NCBI RefSeq assembly: GCF_018598555.1
Contig: NZ_JAHEWN010000006.1
Coordinates: forward strand, 1 to 64,000
Origin: Curtobacterium aurantiacum
GTDB taxonomy: Bacteria > Actinomycetota > Actinomycetes > Actinomycetales > Microbacteriaceae
Direction: 5' to 3'
DNA length: 64,000 nt
The notes below the pieces were generated by a model. That model made no database searches and was not told the origin of the DNA. It saw nothing but the letters and a program-made list of their open reading frames with translations. Shown here piece after piece: positions 54,193 to 63,658 of the stretch (its first letter is position 1; the number at the start of each line of letters is the position of its first letter). The position numbers and the translations under genes were made by a program.

Positions 54193-54352
54193 GTGGCGGC
54201 TCCCATCCAGTGTCGGCGCGTCGCCTCCGTCCGGCGACCCGAACGCCTTGTCGTGAGGCTAGACCCGGCACCCTGTCGGCGTCACGGGCGGGCGGCGAGT
54301 CCGCCGGACACTCACCGGACGCACAGAGGACACCGGGTGTTCACGGAGACGT

Positions 54353-55021
54353 TCAGTCGTCGACGCTCGCGACGGCGACACAGCGCACGACCCGGCCGCC
54401 GGCGGCCCGCACCGCACGGACGCCCTCGGCCATCGTGACGCCCGTGGTGACGACGTCGTCGACGAGCACGACGACGCGGCCGTCGACGCCGGTCGCACGC
54501 AGGGTCCCGACGGTCGCGGCGACGCGTTCCACCGCTGACCGCTCCTTCTGCCCCGGTCCGGATCGCCGGCGTCCGGCCGGGGTGCGGACGAGCCGGCGGG
54601 TGTTCCGGACCCCGCCCCGGGCGAGCAGCAGCACCACCGGGTCGAAGCCGCGTCGGTGGGCACCCGTCCGCGACGGCGGGATCCGGAGCACCACGGCGCC
54701 GTCCGGGGCCTCGGCGAGCGCGCTGCGGACGAGGGCACCGAACCGGGCACCGAGCGGACGGGCGACGTCCACGCGGCCCCGGAGCTTCAGTTCGAGGACC
54801 AGGGTGCGGACCAGCCCCTCGTACTCGAAGGCCGCGTCGAGCCGGACGCCGGCGACGAGTCGGACCCGTCGGGGCCGCGCGGCGAGTGCGGCTCGACACG
54901 GCGGGCAGAGCGCGCGGTCCGGCTGGCCGCAGCCCAGGCACGCGACCGGCAGGAACAGGCCGAGCACGGCGAGCAGGGCGTCGCGCCAGGGGGTCGGGGC
55001 GTCGTCAGGGGGCACGGCCAC
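54353..55021 (-). CDS. comF: ComF family phosphoribosyltransferase-like protein
   Basis: 222 aa from GTG 55021 (a second GTG at 55015 is also plausible). Zinc ribbon CLGCGQPDRALCPPC near the N-terminus, LKLRGRVDVARPLGA, and the PRPP-binding motif VVVLVDDVVTTGVTM near the C-terminus. Related to DNA uptake in competent bacteria, but widespread in actinobacteria with no known reaction. Confidence 0.85.
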   Translation of the reverse strand: MAVPPDDAPTPWRDALLAVLGLFLPVACLGCGQPDRALCPPCRAALAARPRRVRLVAGVRLDAAFEYEGLVRTLVLELKLRGRVDVARPLGARFGALVRSALAEAPDGAVVLRIPPSRTGAHRRGFDPVVLLLARGGVRNTRRLVRTPAGRRRSGPGQKERSAVERVAATVGTLRATGVDGRVVVLVDDVVTTGVTMAEGVRAVRAAGGRVVRCVAVASVDD

Positions 55022-55112
55022 GAGTCTGGTGGCGACCGGACGACGGCGGTGGGCCGGTCCGCCGGGCGGTGGACGGGCCTCCAGGCCGGGCGGGCTGTTG
55101 AGGACCGTGCCG

Positions 55113-56795
55113 TCAGCGCTGGACGCCGAGCACGTCGGCGCTGACGCCCGTCGTGTCCCAGCCACCCCCCGTGGACTGCAGGACGTCGCCGCTCGACATC
55201 CGGAGGAGCAGTGCGCCGCCACTGCCGCCGCTGATGGCGGTCGCGCGGCCGTCGGGCTTCGGCAGGGTGCTCGACTTGCCGCCGATGGTCGTGCGCACGA
55301 TGTTCGGCCCGGTGCTGGTCTGCCCGACCGAGGCGACGTCGGTGTCGTTCACCCACGCGGCGCCGACGGCCGTGCCGCTCGCCGCCTGGACGCGGACGGG
55401 GGCGCCGAACGAGCTCGGTGACCGGTCGGAGCCGCGGATGATCGCCATCACGTACAGCCCCGGACCGTCGGAGGTCTCGATGAGGGCGAGTGCGCGGGTG
55501 GAGTCCCGGGACACCTGGAACGACACGAGGTCGCCGCGCGGCAGGGTGGTGCGGACCTGGTGGGGGTCGCCTCCGAGGCCGTACGCGGTGATGCGGCGGG
55601 TGTCGGACTGCTGTCCCACCCAGACGAAGCCGAGGTCGTCGACGACGGGGGCGACGAGGTCCTCGCGAGCGTCGACCCGCAGGCGGTCCTTGCCGCGCAC
55701 GACGACGGCGCCGTCGCGGTTGCCGACGGCGGCGGTGGTGCCGGACGCCGACAGCGCGATCGAGGTCGGGTCGAGGCGGGCGATCGCGGCACCGACGCCG
55801 CTGCCGAGTTCGGCGACCTTGCCGGTGCCCGATGCCGCGTAGCCGACGACGCCGTCCTCCTCGACCAGGGGCCGGGGGTCGACGTCCGGGTTCTGCTGCG
55901 CGTCGGCGCCACCGGAGTCCGGGACGGACAGGGTGGCGCCCTCGATGGTCATCGAGACGGACGAGATGGTGGCGACCGAGGCGAGCGACTTGCTGAGCTG
56001 TTCGCGCATCCGGACCTTGTCGACGGTGCTCGCGCGGAGGGCGTCGCTCGACAGGTCGACGAGGGCGGTCCCGCTGTCGATGGTCACGGCGTTGAGGGAC
56101 AGCTGGGTGCCCTCCGGGAACGACGAGACGACGGCACCCTTCAGCCAGTCCGCCGGACCGGCCAGCAGGGCACTCGCGATGCGGGTGCTCGTGGAGGACC
56201 GGGCGAGGAACCAGCGCTGGTCGGGCACGAGGAAGCGGTACGTCGGGTCGTAGAAGTAGAGCGCGTGCGGCTGGAACACCGACTCGAAGCCGACCGGCGA
56301 CAGGATGATGCCGTCCGGGGCGTACGCGATGCGCCACTCCCCGTCCTCGCGGACGAACTGGAACGTCAGGGTCGACGAGGTCGGCCGGACGGCCTGGGTG
56401 TACTCCCCCTCGGAGTCGACGGTCGCACTGGCCGTCATCGTGTACGTGAGTTCGCGGTCGTCGGCGCGCTCGACGGTGCCGCTGCCGTCGCGGATCGTGA
56501 CGCCCTGACGCGGGTTCCACCGCTGCGCGAAGTCGGCGGCCAGGAACTGCCGGGCGATCGCGTAGTTGTCCTGCGCACCGGTGGCGGCGGCGATGAACCC
56601 GCGGAGGATCGCGGTCTGGTCGGACCCGGTGATCGGCTTGTCCGGCCGGAAGTCGACGCCGGAGAGCGACTCGTCCTTGATCGTCTGCCCGGTGCGCACG
56701 GCGCCGTCGGTCGGGATGGCGGCGCAGGCGCTGACCGCGAGCAGGCTCACCGCGGCGAGCGCGACGGCGAGGACGTGGCGGATCCGGTGGCGCAT
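55113..56795 (-). CDS. lpqB: Lipoprotein LpqB
   Basis: 560 aa. Lipobox ending at Cys24 (LAVSAC), GerMN domain (about 205-325, STSTRIASALLAGPADWLKG) and a C-terminal beta-propeller (about 330-555). Modulates the MtrA-MtrB system in actinobacteria. The ATG directly overlaps the mtrB stop. Confidence 0.92.
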   Translation of the reverse strand: MRHRIRHVLAVALAAVSLLAVSACAAIPTDGAVRTGQTIKDESLSGVDFRPDKPITGSDQTAILRGFIAAATGAQDNYAIARQFLAADFAQRWNPRQGVTIRDGSGTVERADDRELTYTMTASATVDSEGEYTQAVRPTSSTLTFQFVREDGEWRIAYAPDGIILSPVGFESVFQPHALYFYDPTYRFLVPDQRWFLARSSTSTRIASALLAGPADWLKGAVVSSFPEGTQLSLNAVTIDSGTALVDLSSDALRASTVDKVRMREQLSKSLASVATISSVSMTIEGATLSVPDSGGADAQQNPDVDPRPLVEEDGVVGYAASGTGKVAELGSGVGAAIARLDPTSIALSASGTTAAVGNRDGAVVVRGKDRLRVDAREDLVAPVVDDLGFVWVGQQSDTRRITAYGLGGDPHQVRTTLPRGDLVSFQVSRDSTRALALIETSDGPGLYVMAIIRGSDRSPSSFGAPVRVQAASGTAVGAAWVNDTDVASVGQTSTGPNIVRTTIGGKSSTLPKPDGRATAISGGSGGALLLRMSSGDVLQSTGGGWDTTGVSADVLGVQR

Positions 56796-58531
56796 CAGGA
56801 CTCCTCTCGCACGGCTCGGGGGCCGTCGTACGACTCGTCGAGCTCGGGCAGCGGGATGGCCGAGGTGGCGGTGGTGCCCTGCTCGTTGCGGGGCAGGGTG
56901 AGCACGAACGTGGACCCCTCGCCCGGTCGGGACCAGACGTCGATCCGACCGCCGTGCAGCTTTGCGTCGCCGAGGCTGATCGCGAGCCCGAGCCCGGTCC
57001 CGCCGATGGTGCGCTTGCGGCTCGGGTCGGCTCGCCAGAAGCGGTCGAACACCCGTGCGGCGTCCTCCGGCGGCATCCCGACGCCCTGGTCGCGCACGGC
57101 GACGGCGACGGTGCGGGCGTCGCTGTCGACCACCACCTGCACGGGCTTCGCGTCGCCGTGCTCGATGGCGTTGCCGACGAGGTTGCGGAGGATGCGACGG
57201 ACGCGCTTGGCGTCGAGGCGCATCGTGGTGTGGCCGCCGGGCGTCGCGAGCTGTAGCTCGATGCCGGCGCGTTCGGCGAGCGGCCGGAACTCGTCGACGA
57301 TGTCCGCGGCGAGCGACGCCGGCACCACGGGCTCGGTGTCGAGCTGGACCGCCTGGGCGTCGTACCGGGAGATCTCGAGCAGATCGGCGAGGAGCAGCTC
57401 GAAGCGCTCCACCTGGGTGTGCAGGAGCTCGGCGGACCGGCCGACCGACGGTTCGAACGCGTGCCGGGAGTCGTAGAGCATGTCACCGGCGAGCCGGATG
57501 GTGGTGAGCGGGGTGCGGAGCTCGTGCGACACGTCGGAGACGAACCGCTGCTGCACGCGGGAGAGCTCGGCGAGCTGGGTGATCTGACGGCTGACCGCCT
57601 CGGCCATCCCGTTGAAGCTCCGCGCGAGGGTGGCCAGGTCGTCCTGACCGCGCACCGGGATGCGTTCGTCGAGACGCCCCGCGGCGATCTTCCGGCTCGT
57701 CTCGGCGGCGCCGCGGATCGGCACGACCACGAGCCGGACGACGAGCGAGGTGACCAGGGCGATGAGCACCATGAGCGCCACACCGCCGATGGACAGGGTC
57801 TGGGACACGAAGTCGAGGGTCTGCTGCGCGTCGGAGAGGTCGTAGACCAGGTAGAGCTCGTACTGGCCGGCGCTCGGGATCTGCAGGGTCGACCCGACCG
57901 CGAGCCCGGGCACGCGGCGGCCGTCGTCGTCGAGCTCGACGGGCTGCAGGCTGAGCCGGCCGGTGTTCTGCGCGACCTCCCGCCGGAGGGCGTCGGTGAT
58001 CACCGCGTCCGGGAAGTCCTGGCTGGCGATGGTCTGCAGCGTCTGCGGGGTGGACTGGTCCGGGCTCCGCTCGATCGCGATGCTCGTGCCGCCGGGGCTC
58101 GTCGTGTTCGACAGGATCGCCTGCTGTGCCTCGTTCTGCAGGGTCTCGAGCTCGGACTGGTTGTTGTCCTCGGCCGCGGTCGCGGCGTCGAAGATGCCCT
58201 GCGCGACGATGGTGGCCCGCGCCGACTCCGACTCGATCTGGTCGCGCCGCTGCGAGTAGACGTTGGTCGAGATGCTCACCATGACGGCGGTGCCGATGAT
58301 GGCGACCGCGAGCCCGGTCGTCATCACGGTGATGGCCACCGAGCGGAACATGAGCGAGCGCCGCCACAGGAACGCGATCGGACGCCAACCCCGTCGGAGC
58401 CAGCGCCGCATCCGGCGACGGCCGCGGCCGACCACGCCGATGGAGACGGTGGCACCGCCGCCGGCTCCGCTGCTGCCGGTGCCGCTCGCACCGCGCGACG
58501 GGCGCGACGGACGCGTCGAGGGCGGCGGCAC
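56795..58531 (-). CDS. mtrB: Sensor histidine kinase MtrB
   Basis: 578 aa from GTG 58531, 5 bases after mtrA. Basic N-terminus (GRRRMRRWLRRGWRPIAFLW), two membrane segments around an extracytoplasmic domain (about 75-250), HAMP, HisKA with phospho-His in VSDVSHELRTPLTTIRLAG, and an HATPase (LVGNAIEHGDA, DQGVGMPPEDAARVFDRFWR, GGTGLGLAISLG). Cell-wall and division-linked signalling with MtrA; a far longer frame extending to 61789 is an artefact. Confidence 0.93.
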   Translation of the reverse strand: MPPPSTRPSRPSRGASGTGSSGAGGGATVSIGVVGRGRRRMRRWLRRGWRPIAFLWRRSLMFRSVAITVMTTGLAVAIIGTAVMVSISTNVYSQRRDQIESESARATIVAQGIFDAATAAEDNNQSELETLQNEAQQAILSNTTSPGGTSIAIERSPDQSTPQTLQTIASQDFPDAVITDALRREVAQNTGRLSLQPVELDDDGRRVPGLAVGSTLQIPSAGQYELYLVYDLSDAQQTLDFVSQTLSIGGVALMVLIALVTSLVVRLVVVPIRGAAETSRKIAAGRLDERIPVRGQDDLATLARSFNGMAEAVSRQITQLAELSRVQQRFVSDVSHELRTPLTTIRLAGDMLYDSRHAFEPSVGRSAELLHTQVERFELLLADLLEISRYDAQAVQLDTEPVVPASLAADIVDEFRPLAERAGIELQLATPGGHTTMRLDAKRVRRILRNLVGNAIEHGDAKPVQVVVDSDARTVAVAVRDQGVGMPPEDAARVFDRFWRADPSRKRTIGGTGLGLAISLGDAKLHGGRIDVWSRPGEGSTFVLTLPRNEQGTTATSAIPLPELDESYDGPRAVREES

Positions 58532-58536
58532 GGTGC

Positions 58537-59211
58537 TCAGGCTCCTCCGGCGCGGTACCCGACGCCGCGGACCGTCGTGACGGTCTTCGGGTTGTCCGGG
58601 TCGTGCTCGATCTTCGCGCGGAGACGCTGCACGTGGACGTTCACCAGACGGGTGTCGGCCTTGTAGTGGTAGCCCCAGACCTGTTCGAGCAGCATCTCGC
58701 GGGTGAACACCTGGTTCGGCTTCTCGGCGAGCGCCCGGAGCAGGTCGAACTCGAGCGGGGTGAGCGCGATCACGGTGTCGCCGCGGCGGACCTCGTGCCC
58801 GGCGACGTCGACCGTGACGTCGCCGACGTGCAGGACGGTCGCGTCGGACGCGCTCGGCCGCAGGCGGGTGCGGATGCGCGCGACGAGCTCCTTCGGGTTG
58901 AAGGGCTTCACGACGTAGTCGTCGGCGCCGTTCTCGAGCCCGAGGACCACGTCCGCGGTGTCGCTCTTCGCGGTGAGCATGATGATGGGCGTGCCGCTCT
59001 CGGCACGGATGCGCTTGCACACCTCGATGCCGTCGATGCCGGGCAGCATGACGTCGAGCAGGACGAGGTCCGGCTTCGTGGCGTGGAACGCGTCGACGGC
59101 GTCGTTGCCGTCGGCGCTGAACTCCGGTTCGTACCCCTCGGAGCGCAGCACGATGCCGATCATCTCGGAGAGGGCCTGGTCGTCGTCGACGACGAGGATG
59201 CGCGGTGTCAT
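58537..59211 (-). CDS. mtrA: Response regulator MtrA
   Basis: 224 aa. MTPRILVVDDDQALSEMIG, acceptor Asp in PDLVLLDVMLPG, ADDYVVKPFNPKELVARIRTR, and OmpR-type winged helix ending RGVGYRAGGA. Essential regulator of cell-wall and division genes in mycobacteria. First gene of mtrA-mtrB-lpqB-comF. Confidence 0.96.
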   Translation of the reverse strand: MTPRILVVDDDQALSEMIGIVLRSEGYEPEFSADGNDAVDAFHATKPDLVLLDVMLPGIDGIEVCKRIRAESGTPIIMLTAKSDTADVVLGLENGADDYVVKPFNPKELVARIRTRLRPSASDATVLHVGDVTVDVAGHEVRRGDTVIALTPLEFDLLRALAEKPNQVFTREMLLEQVWGYHYKADTRLVNVHVQRLRAKIEHDPDNPKTVTTVRGVGYRAGGA

Positions 59212-59362
59212 GTGATCTGGACTCCGGGTGGCGTGCGTGGATGCCGTGGTCGGCACGTGTCCCCACACGATAGCCGAGGCCCCGCCGCGCCGGGTTTTCC
59301 GCCAGGATGGGGGTGGACCGCGCACCGCTGGCGCGGTCCGACACGACGAGGGGGCTGGAGTC

Positions 59363-60787
59363 ATGTCCGATTGGCACACACCGGGTGGTGGACAGCAGGG
59401 TGGGCAGACGCCGCCCGCGTCCGGACCGGCGCAGGGAGCGGGACCCCAGCCTGGAGGCCCGCCCCGCTTCTCCGTGCAGCCGCCGCCCGCCCCGGGGCCG
59501 GGTCCCGGTCCGGGTCGACCGGGTAGTCCGTCCGGCGGCTCGCGTCCGGTGATCCCGCTGCGCCCGCTGGGCCTCGGTGACGTCCTGGCCGGAGCGTTCA
59601 CGGTCTTCCGCCGGAACGCACGGGTGCTCCTCCTCTGGAGCGTGCTGCTGAGCGGTGTGCTCGGCCTGCTCTCGACGCTCGCCAGCACCCTGGGGCAGCA
59701 GGCACTGCAGTCGCGCATGTTCTCGGCCCTCGACGGCGGCAACGGTGCCGACTCGGTGCTCGCGGGCACGCTGACGCTCACGGCGCTGATCTCGGTCGTG
59801 CTGCCGTTCCTCGCCTACCTCGGTCGCGGGTTCCTCGTGGCCCCGGTCGCCGCGGACACCGGGCAGCGGGTGCTCGGACGCCGCGCCACGTTCCGCGGGT
59901 TGTGGGCGCTGCTCGCCGGTCGCCGGTGGTCCGTCGTCGCGTGGATGCTCGTGCAGGTCGGTGCCGGCGTCGTCATCGCGATCGTCGCGGGGCTCGTGTT
60001 CTTCGGGGTGTTCGCGGCGATGGGTGCCGCCGACTCCGGCACCGGGTGGTTCGTGCTGGCGCTCGTCCTGTTCGTGCTCGGACTCCTCGTGGTCGTCGTG
60101 TGGCTCGGGACCCGCTTCGTGCTCACCGTCCCGACGATCGCGCTCGAGGGCCGGTCGGTCTTCGCCGCTGCAGCCCAGTCGTGGCGCCTGACCCGCGGGG
60201 CCTTCTGGCGGACCTTCGGGATCCTGCTGCTCGTGCAGCTCATGTTCGGGTTCGCGGCGTCCATCGCGTCGATCCCGCTCACCATCGGCGCCGTGCTCAT
60301 CGGTGGCACGTTCGACCCGCTCGGGCAGACGGACGCCCCCTCCGGCGCCGGTGCCGGCGCGGTCATCGCGATCGCGATCGGGAGCCTCCTCGCGATCGCG
60401 GTGCAGTGCATCACCGACGTCCTGAGCGCGTCGATCACCACGTTCCTCGCCATCGACCGGCGGATCCGGACCGAGGCCCTCGACCAGCGGATCGCTTCGC
60501 ACCTCGACTCGGGGCAGCCGACCGACCCGTTCGCCCCGTCCGAGCCGGTCGCCCGTGGGCCGTGGCCGCCGCAGCAGCAGTGGGGTGGTCAGCAGTGGCA
60601 GGCACAGCAGCCGTGGCCGGGGCAGCAGCAGTGGCCCGGTCAGCAGCAGTGGCCGGGGCAGCAGCAGCCCGGCCAGCAGCAGCCCTGGCAGCCCACGCAG
60701 CAGCAGCAACAGCAGCCGCAGCCGCAGCCGCAGCAGCCTTCCTGGCAGCAGGGTCCGGGGCAGACGCCGCCGGACGGCACCGCGTGA
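59363..60787 (+). CDS. Polytopic membrane protein with Gln-rich C-terminal tail
   Basis: 474 aa from ATG 59363. Pro/Gly-rich N-terminus (about 1-65, PGPGPG runs), six or so membrane segments (about 80-375) of the DUF7847/glycerophosphodiester-phosphodiesterase-membrane-domain type (LGLGDVLAGAFTVFRRNARVLL), and a Gln/Trp/Pro-rich tail (about 398-474). GTGA overlap with the DUF4129 gene. A short hairpin (about 59317-59340) precedes it. Confidence 0.75.
   Translation: MSDWHTPGGGQQGGQTPPASGPAQGAGPQPGGPPRFSVQPPPAPGPGPGPGRPGSPSGGSRPVIPLRPLGLGDVLAGAFTVFRRNARVLLLWSVLLSGVLGLLSTLASTLGQQALQSRMFSALDGGNGADSVLAGTLTLTALISVVLPFLAYLGRGFLVAPVAADTGQRVLGRRATFRGLWALLAGRRWSVVAWMLVQVGAGVVIAIVAGLVFFGVFAAMGAADSGTGWFVLALVLFVLGLLVVVVWLGTRFVLTVPTIALEGRSVFAAAAQSWRLTRGAFWRTFGILLLVQLMFGFAASIASIPLTIGAVLIGGTFDPLGQTDAPSGAGAGAVIAIAIGSLLAIAVQCITDVLSASITTFLAIDRRIRTEALDQRIASHLDSGQPTDPFAPSEPVARGPWPPQQQWGGQQWQAQQPWPGQQQWPGQQQWPGQQQPGQQQPWQPTQQQQQQPQPQPQQPSWQQGPGQTPPDGTA
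60590..60755 (+). repeat. Gln-codon repeats (cagcagcag, cagcagtggcc)
   Basis: Low-complexity in-frame repeats of the unit ggccagcagcagtggcc and pure CAG runs, encoding QQQWPGQ-type tracts in the tail of the 59363 protein. Confidence 0.75.
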
Positions 60788-61425
60788 CGACGGTCGACCC
60801 GGACGAGGCGCGCCGCCTGCTCGAACGCGAACTCGACCGGTCCGCCTACGACGGCGCACAGGCGACGTGGTGGGACCGCGCCTCCCGCTCGTTCCTCGAC
60901 TGGCTCGGGTCGCTCCGCGCCGACGGCCTCGACTCCCCCGCCGCCGCCCGCACCGCCCTGGTGATCGCGATCGTCGTGCTCGTCGCGGTCGTCGTGCTCG
61001 TCGTCGTCGCGCGCGGACTCCCCCGTCGCCGCGCCCGGACCGGTGACGGCGACACCGGCGGGGTCTTCGACGCCGACGACCTGCGTTCCGCCCGTGCGCT
61101 CCTCGAGGCGGCCCAGGCCGCCGTCCGACGCGCCGACTGGACGGCAGCGGTGCTCGACGGGTTCCGCGCGGTCGCCCGGGGGCTCGGCGAGCGCGACCTG
61201 GTGCCGGACGTGCCCGGTGCCACCGCCCGCACGATCGCGGCGCGCGGTGCCGTGCCGTTCCCGGCGTCGGCCGAGGCCCTCCACGACGCGGCCACGACCT
61301 TCGACGCGGTCCGGTACCTCGGCGCCGACGCCGACGAGGCCGCTGCCCGCCGCGTGCTCGACACCGAGCGCGCCGTCCGGGAGGCGCGCCCCGCACGTCC
61401 CGACGGCCAGGTGGTGCCGGCATGA
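60784..61425 (+). CDS. DUF4129 domain membrane protein
   Basis: 213 aa from GTG 60784 (GTGA overlap). Short helical N-terminus (LLERELDRSAYDG, ATWWDRASRSFLDWLGSL), one membrane segment (about 62-80), and a C-terminal DUF4129 region (about 110-205; DWTAAVLDGFRAVARGLGERDLVPDVPGATA). Second gene of the MoxR-type operon. Confidence 0.85.
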   Translation: MTTVDPDEARRLLERELDRSAYDGAQATWWDRASRSFLDWLGSLRADGLDSPAAARTALVIAIVVLVAVVVLVVVARGLPRRRARTGDGDTGGVFDADDLRSARALLEAAQAAVRRADWTAAVLDGFRAVARGLGERDLVPDVPGATARTIAARGAVPFPASAEALHDAATTFDAVRYLGADADEAAARRVLDTERAVREARPARPDGQVVPA

Positions 61426-62645
61426 CGACCGACACCGCCACCAGTCCGGTCGCTGCCCCGGCCCCCGGCGTGCACGAGGGACGCCGGTTCCGCGTCGGGT
61501 TCTGGACCGTCATCGTCCTGGTCGGCGTCGTCCTCGCCGCCCTCACCGCGGTCGTGCAGGGCACCGACCCCCGTGCACCCCGCGCACTGGACCCGACCTC
61601 GACGACCGCCAGCGGATCGGCGGCGCTGGTGCGGGTGCTCGAACAGCGCGGCACCGCGGTCTCCGTCACGGACACCGCCGACGGCATCGACGGCGGCACG
61701 GTCTTCATCGACGACTCGGACGGCGTGCTCGACCCCGCGGTCGCGGAACGCATCGCCGGCACGGCCCGGCACGTCGTGATCGTCGCCACGAGCGGCGCCG
61801 GGCTCGAGTCGTTCGGGCTCGACGTCGACCCGGCCGTCCCGGTCGACGGCGACGCGACGGTCTCGACGGCCGCGTGCTCGATCCCGGCGGCGGCCGCCGC
61901 GGCCCGGGTGTCGACCGGCGGCTCCGGCTACACCGTGCAGGACGCCGGCGCCGAGCGGTGCGCCCCGACGGGGACGGGCGGCTCGCGCGTCTGGGGGCTG
62001 GTGCGCACCACCACCCCGGGCGGCGACGTCACCCTGCTCGGCACCACCTCGGCGTTCCGGAACGACACCATCGCCACCGCCGGGAACGCCGCGCTCGCCC
62101 TCGGCCTGCTCGGCGCCGACGAGCGACTGACCTGGTACACGCCGGCCGTCGGCACCCCCGACGCCGCACCGACCCTCGGCGAGCTCGCCCCACCGTGGGT
62201 ACCGAGCGCCCTCGTCCTGCTCGCCCTCGTCGCCGTGGCGGCGGGCGTCTGGCGGGGCCGACGACTCGGTCCGCTCGTCGTCGAGCGGTTGCCCGTGGTC
62301 GTCCGCGCTGCCGAGACCACCGAGGGCCGCGCCCGGATGTACGCCCGCACCCGAGACCGCACCCATGCGCTGGACACGCTGCGCGTCGCCGCCGTCCGTC
62401 GCATCGGGAGGATGCTCGGGCTCCCCCGCTCGGCGCACGTCGACGAGGTCGTCCGGGCCGCGGCCCAGGCCACCGGCATCCCGCGCACCCGCGTCGGCTC
62501 CGTGCTCGTCGGCGGGACCACCGACGACGACCGCGCCCTCGTCGACGGCGCCACCGCGCTCGACGACCTCGAACGCGCCGTCCGTCGCGCGACCTCGGGC
62601 GACCGACCCACCTCTGACCCCGACCGACCAGGAGCACGACCGTGA
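61422..62645 (+). CDS. DUF4350 domain membrane protein
   Basis: 407 aa. N-terminal membrane segment (about 22-45), an extracytoplasmic GATase-like DUF4350 domain (about 60-250; SGSAALVRVLEQRGTAVSVTD, VVIVATSGAGLESF), a second membrane segment (about 263-282), and a cytoplasmic C-terminal helical part. ATGA overlap with both neighbours. Confidence 0.85.
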   Translation: MTTDTATSPVAAPAPGVHEGRRFRVGFWTVIVLVGVVLAALTAVVQGTDPRAPRALDPTSTTASGSAALVRVLEQRGTAVSVTDTADGIDGGTVFIDDSDGVLDPAVAERIAGTARHVVIVATSGAGLESFGLDVDPAVPVDGDATVSTAACSIPAAAAAARVSTGGSGYTVQDAGAERCAPTGTGGSRVWGLVRTTTPGGDVTLLGTTSAFRNDTIATAGNAALALGLLGADERLTWYTPAVGTPDAAPTLGELAPPWVPSALVLLALVAVAAGVWRGRRLGPLVVERLPVVVRAAETTEGRARMYARTRDRTHALDTLRVAAVRRIGRMLGLPRSAHVDEVVRAAAQATGIPRTRVGSVLVGGTTDDDRALVDGATALDDLERAVRRATSGDRPTSDPDRPGARP

Positions 62646-63658
62646 CCGACCTGCCCCCTGCCACCACCGAGCACACCGCGCCGGAGCCCGACCACACGAA
62701 CCCGTCCGGCACCGACCTGCGCGACGCGTTCGGACGGGTCCGCACCGAGGTCGCCAAGGCCGTCGTGGGACAGGAGGGCGCGGTCTCCGGCATGATCGTC
62801 GGACTCCTCGCGCAGGGCCACGTGCTGCTCGAGGGTGTCCCCGGTGTCGCGAAGACCCTGCTCGTCCGCAGCCTCGCCGCCGCGATGACCCTCGACACGA
62901 AACGCATCCAGTTCACGCCCGACCTGATGCCCGGCGACGTCACCGGGTCGCTCGTCTACGACGCCTCGACCGGGACGTTCCCGTTCCGCGAGGGGCCCGT
63001 CTTCACGAACGTCCTGCTGGCCGACGAGGTCAACCGCACGCCCCCGAAGACGCAGTCGGCACTGCTCGAGGCGATGGAGGAACGCCAGGTGAGCGTCGAC
63101 GGCGACGCCCGGGCACTGCCCGACCCGTTCTTCGTCGCCGCGACGATGAACCCGATCGAGTTCGAGGGCACCTACACGCTGCCCGAGGCGCAGCTCGACC
63201 GGTTCCTGATGAAGCTGACGCTCGACATCCCGCCGCGCGACGTCGAGTGGCAGGTGCTCCGACGCCACGCCGACGGGTTCGTGCCGCGTGACGTGCGATC
63301 GGCCGGCATCACGCCGGTGGTCGGCGTCGACGAGGTCGTCCGCGCGCAGCGTGCCGTCCGCGCCGTCGGGGCCCGCGACGACGTGCTCGCGTACATCGTC
63401 GACCTCGCCCGAGCCACCCGCCAGGCGCCGTCCGTCCGTGTCGGGGTCAGCCCCCGCGGTGCGACCGCCCTGCTGGCCGCGGCCAAGGCCTGGGCCTGGC
63501 TCACCGGCTACGACGCGATCACCCCGGACCACGTGCAGGCCATGGCCCTGCCGGTCTGGCGGCACCGCCTCCGGGTGGCCGCGGACGCCGAGCTCGAGGG
63601 CGTCGGCGCCGACGGCGTGCTCCAGCAAGTGCTCGAGCAGGTGCGGGTGCCGATCTAG
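62642..63658 (+). CDS. moxR: MoxR-type AAA+ ATPase
   Basis: 338 aa. Walker A-like GVPGVAKTLLVRSLA (about 65-80), Walker B LLADEVNRTPPKTQSALLEAMEERQV, sensor FFVAATMNPIEFEGTYTLPEAQLDRF. MoxR proteins act as chaperone ATPases with VWA or DUF58 partners, here the next gene. ATGA overlap with DUF4350. Confidence 0.93.
   Translation: MTDLPPATTEHTAPEPDHTNPSGTDLRDAFGRVRTEVAKAVVGQEGAVSGMIVGLLAQGHVLLEGVPGVAKTLLVRSLAAAMTLDTKRIQFTPDLMPGDVTGSLVYDASTGTFPFREGPVFTNVLLADEVNRTPPKTQSALLEAMEERQVSVDGDARALPDPFFVAATMNPIEFEGTYTLPEAQLDRFLMKLTLDIPPRDVEWQVLRRHADGFVPRDVRSAGITPVVGVDEVVRAQRAVRAVGARDDVLAYIVDLARATRQAPSVRVGVSPRGATALLAAAKAWAWLTGYDAITPDHVQAMALPVWRHRLRVAADAELEGVGADGVLQQVLEQVRVPI

Noticed and set aside
56795-61789. 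1664-codon minus-strand frame extending mtrB
   Set aside because: Only the mtrB part has domains; the rest is opposite mtrA and three plus-strand genes, and is low-complexity Arg/Pro-rich.
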